Under the pieces are notes generated by a model, which saw only the letters and a list, made by a program, of their open reading frames with translations, searched no databases and had not been told where the DNA came from. DNA of 6,512 bases from Clostridiaceae bacterium (GTDB taxonomy: Bacteria > Bacillota > Clostridia > DSM-8532). The stretch is taken from the NCBI GenBank assembly GCA_012842645.1, contig DUSJ01000117.1, positions 1-6,512 on the forward strand, written 5' to 3'. Shown here in pieces: positions 1 to 3,634 of the stretch. The stretch's first letter is position 1. Each line of letters starts with the position of its first letter. Made by a program: the position numbers and the translations under genes.

Positions 1-1208
1 ATAATGAATCCGCACGCCACCATTCTTTCCCGGCCCGCCGACGGGCTGTTCACTATCTCCCCCTCGATGATCATTTCCGAGGAAGCTCCCCCATCGAGGT
101 TCGCCGCATCTTTCACTCCCAGTTCAAGGAGCTTCTGTGCCAGCTCTTTTATGGTCATGCCGTCGCTCAGGCCTTTCTGCCTTCCGTCCACGACAACGAA
201 TATCAGGGTGCCGTCCTCCCTGACGCCTACAGCGGTCCGCGGAACCCTTGTTTCCAGTGTCCCAACCCAGCCGTCATAGGAAGGGGCCACTACCTCGTAA
301 TCCCTGAGTATCCAGCTTCCGCACTCGTATCCCCAGTCCATATCGTTTACGGTCTCGCCCTCAATCACCACGTCATATTTCAGCTCGAGCGTCATGCCCG
401 CCTTTACCGCCTGTTCCAGCCTGGTCATGGCGTCTTTGCCTATCGCGCTAATAAGGAAGCCGTCCTTCGGGATCTCGAACTGGTCGTTTCTTGTGACAAG
501 GCCTCTCACTTCCCCGTTTGAGACATACGCATTAAGATGCTTTTTGCTAATCCTGTTTTTCGAGCCGTAGGAGGGTGTAAAAACATAGATCCCGTCCTCG
601 TCGGAATACCTGTTGTAAAAAAGATTGTCAAGAATTACGCCTTCCCCTTCGACCCGGACCCTGGTCCGGACGTTCCTGATGAACGCTTTTCCGTCCTTTA
701 AAAACAGCGCGGGATAGAGTCCCGTGGCAGGGGTATATAATTTCCCGTCAACGACATAAAGACCGCCCAGGAGGCCGTTTGAGTCGGAAAAACCGGCATT
801 TACGGCCGCATTGGCATCCCAGGCCTTTCCTATTTCACTTAAATAGGCATAGCCAAAAAGGTATTCGCCGTGGGATGTGACAGGCCTGATAAAGAGTTCT
901 GGATTTGACGGGTCTGCTTCAAGGACATGGATTGAAAGATCGAGGTTGTCCCTGGTTTCCCTGATGTTGTAATAAGTATAAAGAGGCTTTTGCTCCACTG
1001 GTCCGTCAGTGGGCGACGGCGTGGTTATGGGGGATGTGGCCGACGGTGTCGGACTGGTTTCCCTTTCAGACTGATTATGCCCTCCCGGCGCGGACACAAG
1101 TCCCGCGATGGCAGGGCATAAAAACCACAGAACGTATAATGAAGCTATGAACAAGGACAATATGGGCAGTATTCTATTCTTCAACGGTTTCCGCTCCGTC
1201 TGGTTCAT
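1..1208 (-). CDS. Membrane-anchored phosphodiester glycosidase (NAGPA/DUF2233 family), 3' end outside window
   Basis: 402 residues are visible and the frame stays open to the left edge. A short basic N-terminus (MNQTERKPLKNR) is followed by a hydrophobic stretch at about residues 13-38, which reads as a signal anchor or uncleaved signal peptide. A Thr/Ser/Pro-rich linker (about 45-70) leads to a domain from about residue 80 to the end. Diagnostic family motifs are NAGF at 137-140, RTAVGVREDGTL at 324-335, VVVDGR at 338-343 and NLDGGASSEM at 370-379, followed by NSPSAGRER. This matches the DUF2233 domain of human N-acetylglucosamine-1-phosphodiester glycosidase (uncovering enzyme) and its bacterial relatives, which hydrolyse sugar-phosphodiester bonds. 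The family position suggests only a few residues are missing. The ATG at 1206-1208 overlaps flgJ by 35 bases and has only a weak GGA-type ribosome site, so translational coupling is likely. The bacterial substrate is unknown; a cell-envelope glycan or teichoic-type polymer is my inference. Confidence 0.88.
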   Translation of the reverse strand, partial: MNQTERKPLKNRILPILSLFIASLYVLWFLCPAIAGLVSAPGGHNQSERETSPTPSATSPITTPSPTDGPVEQKPLYTYYNIRETRDNLDLSIHVLEADPSNPELFIRPVTSHGEYLFGYAYLSEIGKAWDANAAVNAGFSDSNGLLGGLYVVDGKLYTPATGLYPALFLKDGKAFIRNVRTRVRVEGEGVILDNLFYNRYSDEDGIYVFTPSYGSKNRISKKHLNAYVSNGEVRGLVTRNDQFEIPKDGFLISAIGKDAMTRLEQAVKAGMTLELKYDVVIEGETVNDMDWGYECGSWILRDYEVVAPSYDGWVGTLETRVPRTAVGVREDGTLIFVVVDGRQKGLSDGMTIKELAQKLLELGVKDAANLDGGASSEMIIEGEIVNSPSAGRERMVACGFI

Positions 1209-1638
1209 TGTTTTCCGGTTCCGTTTCTCCCGGTCCGGCGATTTCCGGTTCGGCTGTTTCAGGTGCAGACGCCGCGCTGGTATTGACTGTGTAAGTTCTG
1301 TCCATCCTGGCGCTCAGCTGCCTGTATAACATTTCAGATATGCCGACGCCCCTCTGGCTCCCTTTTTTCATAAGCTCCTCGTCGAGCATATCCTCGAAGA
1401 TCTCCCTGGCGCTGCTTTTTTCAATGAAGTCGCTTTCAGGCACAGTCGCCTTCATCTGCTTGTACAGTATCTGGAGCATGATGGCTTCGAATTCGTCGCA
1501 TGCTTTTTTCAGCTTTTCCTTGTCGCCTTCGTCGAACGCCTTCCTGAGCATGCTCTCAAATTCCGTGGCCTCGGTCTTTGACTGGCCTGCCTTTATTGAA
1601 TCGATTTGATTAATATTCCCCAAGCCTTCTATTTTCAT
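1174..1638 (-). CDS. flgJ: Flagellar rod-binding protein, FlgJ N-terminal domain type
   Basis: A 154-residue protein whose core, about residues 40-108, carries the rod-binding domain seen at the N-terminus of FlgJ. The signature is LKKACDEFEAIMLQILYKQM, then SAREIFEDMLDEELMKKGSQ and GVGISEMLYRQL. In proteobacterial FlgJ this domain caps or scaffolds rod assembly and is fused to a C-terminal peptidoglycan hydrolase. Here the hydrolase is absent; residues 120-154 form a Pro/Glu-rich, acidic, probably disordered tail instead. The ATG at 1636-1638 has a textbook AAGGAG site at 1645-1650 with a six-base spacer. It follows flgG after 141 bases, and its last 35 bases encode the start of the glycosidase gene in another frame. 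Single-domain FlgJ is usual in Gram-positive bacteria, so the lack of the enzyme domain is not a truncation. The family call is firm; the exact role of the tail is unknown. Confidence 0.9.
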   Translation of the reverse strand: MKIEGLGNINQIDSIKAGQSKTEATEFESMLRKAFDEGDKEKLKKACDEFEAIMLQILYKQMKATVPESDFIEKSSAREIFEDMLDEELMKKGSQRGVGISEMLYRQLSARMDRTYTVNTSAASAPETAEPEIAGPGETEPENNEPDGAETVEE

Positions 1639-1644
1639 TATTAG

Positions 1645-1650
1645 CTCCTT
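1645..1650 (-). promoter_or_regulatory. Ribosome binding site of flgJ
   Basis: AAGGAG on the minus strand, six bases before the flgJ ATG. It is the best Shine-Dalgarno match in the window and fixes the flgJ start. It indicates that flgJ is translated independently despite the repeat-filled spacer from flgG. Confidence 0.85.
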
Positions 1651-1658
1651 AAAATTCC

Positions 1659-1688
1659 ACTATAAATTATCCTAAGGCTATTTGTCAT
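1659..1688 (-). promoter_or_regulatory. Possible sigma-A-type promoter before flgJ
   Basis: On the minus strand ATGACA (1683-1688) is followed after 18 bases by TATAGT (1659-1664). Each hexamer differs by one base from TTGACA/TATAAT. The -35 is formed by the outer end of the dispersed repeat at 1683-1745 (GGGATGACA). Transcription would start near 1652, leaving a leader barely longer than the ribosome binding site. This is a pattern match only; such matches arise by chance in AT-rich spacers, and read-through from the flgF promoter could suffice. Confidence 0.3.
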
Positions 1689-1745
1689 CCCGGACGACGA
1701 CCTCATGTCTGAATCTTTAGCCGCTATGCTCCCTCAGAATAGCAA
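1683..1745 (-). repeat. Dispersed repeat of the 'CHPERSEGS'-encoding type in the flgG-flgJ spacer
   Basis: On the minus strand the element runs from TGCTATTCTGAGGGAGC through CATAGCGGCTAAAGATTC to CCGGGATGACA. I recognise the layout: a TGTCATtCTGAG-like end, a GAGGGAGC(G)AAGCG-like body with (A)AGAATC(T), and a closing CGGGATGACA. This is a widespread small intergenic repeat of many bacterial genomes, which when translated gives CHPERSEGS-like peptides. The two ends are imperfect inverted copies (TGCTATTCTGAG against TGTCATCCCGG). It carries no gene. A second member of the family lies inside the activase gene at about 5906-5969. Confidence 0.6.
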
Positions 1746-1753
1746 TAACGATT

Positions 1754-1779
1754 CAGGCAAGGGAACCGTCCCCTGCCTG
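1754..1779 (-). repeat. GGGGACGG hairpin repeat immediately after the flgG stop
   Basis: A 26-base near-perfect inverted repeat with outer arms CAGGCA/TGCCTG. On the minus strand it reads CAGGCAGGGGACGG followed by TTCCCTTGCCTG. It folds into an 11-pair stem with one G-U pair and a CGGT loop. It begins at the base directly after the flgG TAA. No T-run follows, so it is not a classical intrinsic terminator. It could protect or attenuate the transcript between flgG and flgJ. The same core is found at 6041-6069 and, less exactly, at 6009-6032 and in 3533-3621. Confidence 0.75.
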
Positions 1780-2583
1780 TTATCTCCTGATATTGTTCGC
1801 GGTCTGAAGCATCTCGTCGGAGGTCGTGATGGCCTTGGAATTGAGTTCGTAAGCCCTCTGGGCGGTTATAAGCTTCACCATCTCCTCGACCACCTGCACG
1901 TTTGAAGCCTCGAGGAAATAATTATGCAGAATGCTCGGATTGTTGGTCTCGGAATCCGGTATTGGCTCGCCAGAAGCCGTATTGCTTCTGAACATGTTGC
2001 CGCCCACGGCTTCAAGACCCTGGGGATTCTCAAACTGGAAGATACCTATATATTGTCCCGTTGGCAGAGAGACACCCGTATCCGGATCTCTTACGATTAT
2101 CTCACCCGACGGCTGGAAGTCATAATTGGCAATATCCCCGTCCAGGTAGATTTCCAGGCCGTCCTGGTCAAGGACAGGATATCCTTTGGAGGTAGCGAGT
2201 ATCTTGCCGTCATCGGTCATTGCGACCTTGAAGCTGCCATCCCGGGTGTAGAAGATCTCCCCGTTCGTTCCCCGTACTGCAAAGAAACCATTGCCCTCAA
2301 TGGCCATGTCCAGCTTGTTGCTCGTCTGTTCCAGGTTCCCTCCTGAAAAATCCTTTGCGGTGGCACGGGCGACAACGCCGTGACCGACCTGTAGGTTCAC
2401 GGGCCTCTGCGCATTTTCGGCTGAATACGCTTTCTGCATGGAGACATATAAAAGATCTTCAAACTCTGCTTTTTCTTTTTTATACCCGGTAGTGGACACG
2501 TTCGCGAGATTATTGGCAATGGTGTCAACGTTGAATTGCATTGCTTTCATTCCGGACGCCGCGGTCCACAGCGATCTCATCAT
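1780..2583 (-). CDS. flgG: Flagellar distal rod protein FlgG
   Basis: A 267-residue axial protein close to the 260 residues of enterobacterial FlgG. The N-terminal rod motif ANNLANVSTTGYK sits at residues 23-35 after the opening MMRSLWTAASGM, and FEDLLY at 41-46 is characteristic of FlgG. The central domain carries GNGFF (97-101) and YTRDGSF (112-118). The C-terminal basal-body domain, about 227-267, reads SNVQVVEEMVKLI, then AQRAYELNSKAITTSDEMLQ. FlgG is exported through the flagellar type III apparatus and polymerises into the distal rod that becomes the drive shaft under the hook. There are two adjacent ATGs; the first (2581-2583) is chosen because an AAAGGTG site at 2591-2597 stands seven bases away, the same spacing as in flgF. 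The gene lies 68 bases after flgF and is followed at once by a hairpin repeat. It is equivalent to FlhP of Bacillus. Confidence 0.95.
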   Translation of the reverse strand: MMRSLWTAASGMKAMQFNVDTIANNLANVSTTGYKKEKAEFEDLLYVSMQKAYSAENAQRPVNLQVGHGVVARATAKDFSGGNLEQTSNKLDMAIEGNGFFAVRGTNGEIFYTRDGSFKVAMTDDGKILATSKGYPVLDQDGLEIYLDGDIANYDFQPSGEIIVRDPDTGVSLPTGQYIGIFQFENPQGLEAVGGNMFRSNTASGEPIPDSETNNPSILHNYFLEASNVQVVEEMVKLITAQRAYELNSKAITTSDEMLQTANNIRR

Positions 2584-2651
2584 AGCCTTTCACCTTTTTG
2601 CTCCGGACATCCCTATCCATTTCCACATCCTGTGAATATATGAATCAGAAA

Positions 2652-3425
2652 TCAGACTCTTCCTATATCATTGACAGCCTTGTCAAGGGTCGAATCCTGG
2701 TACTGGATCAGCTTCTGGTTGGATTCATATGCCCTCAGCACGGTAATCATGTCAACCATTTCCCTGACGGAATCGACATTCGAACGCTCGATAAAGCCCT
2801 GTTGTATGGTGCCTTCGAAAACTCCGTCCTGGCTTTCCCCGGTTGCAGTCAGGAGATTAAACCCGTATTTCCTCAACGACTCGGGATTCTCAAATTTACG
2901 TATTCTTAAGGTATCGATGGTCTCTCCGTTCTGAATTACCTCGCCGCGCTCGGAAATGACGAAATCCGAACCCTCAAGGAATATGGCCCCGTTCTCTCCC
3001 ATGACAGCAAAGCCGTCCCTTGTCACAAGGCGGCCTTCGGCATCCAGCTTGAACCCGCCGTCCCTTGTGTAATATTCACGGTATTCGCCGTTTTCCGGGA
3101 CTGCGACACAGAAAAAGGCGCTTTCATCGCCATTTATGGCAACATCGGTGCTGAGCCCGGTATTTTCCAGGGTGCCCTGCGTAAAATCGGTGTAAACCTC
3201 GGCTATATCGTTGTACAAAGTCATGTTGCCGATCCTTACCGGCCTGGTCGACTTGTCGCTGCCGTCGAAGAAACGCCTCATCAGGACATCCGAGAATTCC
3301 TCGAACACAACGAAATCCTTTTTAAAGCCGTTGGTGTTTACATTGGCCATGTTATTGGCGACGACGTCCATTTTTCTGTTCAGGGTCAGCATGCTGTAGC
3401 CCGATGTATATAGCCCTCTGATCAT
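2652..3425 (-). CDS. flgF: Flagellar basal-body rod protein, FlgF/FlhO type (proximal rod)
   Basis: A 257-residue paralogue of the following FlgG. It has the N-terminal rod signature ANNMANVNTNGFKKD (23-37), the central YYTRDGGFKLDAEGRLVTRDG (118-138, key YTRDG and GRLVTRDG) and the C-terminal basal-body domain from about 214, SNVDSVREMVDMITVLRAYE. It lacks the FlgG-specific FEDLLY and is shorter, which together with its position before flgG makes it the FlgF/FlhO member. It is predicted to be secreted by the flagellar export gate and to build the proximal rod. The ATG at 3423-3425 is preceded by AAGGTGG (3433-3439) with a seven-base spacer. A strong sigma-28-type promoter lies about 50 bases upstream, so this is the first gene of the transcript. 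One oddity is that the usual GDGFF turn of the family reads GDESAFF (99-105), with two extra residues. Confidence 0.9.
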   Translation of the reverse strand: MIRGLYTSGYSMLTLNRKMDVVANNMANVNTNGFKKDFVVFEEFSDVLMRRFFDGSDKSTRPVRIGNMTLYNDIAEVYTDFTQGTLENTGLSTDVAINGDESAFFCVAVPENGEYREYYTRDGGFKLDAEGRLVTRDGFAVMGENGAIFLEGSDFVISERGEVIQNGETIDTLRIRKFENPESLRKYGFNLLTATGESQDGVFEGTIQQGFIERSNVDSVREMVDMITVLRAYESNQKLIQYQDSTLDKAVNDIGRV

Positions 3426-3475
3426 AAGGTTTCCACCTTTTCCCCCCCTGAGGGGTATTTCTTCTTCAGTGTAAT

Positions 3476-3503
3476 TTATCGGCCTGCAGCACGAAAAACA
3501 TTA
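3476..3503 (-). promoter_or_regulatory. Sigma-28/sigma-D flagellar promoter driving flgF-flgG-flgJ
   Basis: On the minus strand TAATGTTT (3496-3503) is followed after 12 bases by GCCGATAA (3476-3483). The -10 is identical to the FliA (sigma-28) consensus GCCGATAA, and the -35 matches TAAAGTTT at seven of eight positions; the usual spacer in that notation is 11. In the Bacillus sigma-D notation it is TAAT-N16-GCCGATAA against TAAA-N(14-16)-GCCGATAT. Transcription would start near 3469, giving a leader of about 44 bases that contains the flgF ribosome site. The match, the position and the flagellar gene behind it agree. Confidence 0.85.
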
Positions 3504-3517
3504 GAACAAATTAAACA

Positions 3518-3536
3518 GGACGTGCATCGCACGTCC
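3518..3536 (-). terminator. Possible terminator after the activase gene
   Basis: GGACGTGCGATGCACGTCC is a perfect eight-base-pair inverted repeat with a GAT loop. On the minus strand it is followed by TGTTTAATTTGTT, which is T-rich but interrupted. It lies 87 bases past the activase stop and 14 bases before the -35 of the flgF promoter, a sensible place to end the upstream transcript. The stem also contains GGGGACG (its 5' side), so it may equally be a member of the repeat cluster beside it. Confidence 0.5.
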
Positions 3537-3560
3537 CCTGACAATTGACCTGTCCCCCAT

Positions 3561-3634
3561 ACTCAAAATGAGTATAAACCTCCGTCCCTTATGCTCATTT
3601 TGAGTGAAAACCTCCGTCCCCGTTACTCATTTTT
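3561..3634 (-). repeat. Tandem 32-base palindromic repeat at the activase 3' end
   Basis: Two complete 32-base units (3561-3592 and 3593-3624) and the start of a third (3625-3634). On the plus strand each begins (A/G)CTCA-nnn-TGAGT and continues with AAACCTCCGTCCC. In unit one the centre is AAA, in unit two TTT, so the palindrome core is inverted between units. The CCGTCCC core recurs at exact 32-base steps. Two further GTCCCC motifs (3552 and 3533) extend the cluster to the hairpin at 3518-3536. The activase stop codon (3623-3625) lies at the junction of units two and three, so the cluster defines the end of that gene. The array carries no gene of its own. Confidence 0.75.

Noticed and set aside
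1100..1208. Lipoprotein signal in the glycosidase
   Set aside because: A cysteine lies in the hydrophobic stretch (WFLC), but small residues are missing at the lipobox positions and the hydrophobic run continues beyond it.
2584..2651. Separate promoter or small gene between flgF and flgG
   Set aside because: The 68 bases hold the flgG ribosome site but no convincing -35/-10 pair, hairpin or reading frame.
3444..3456. CCCC-TCA-GGGG hairpin just before the flgF ribosome site as a translational switch
   Set aside because: The stem is only four pairs with a three-base loop and does not cover the AAGGTGG site; no partner strand is visible.
3518..3634. CRISPR array
   Set aside because: The 32-base periodicity comes from directly abutting units with no unique spacers, only two full units exist, and no cas gene is present.
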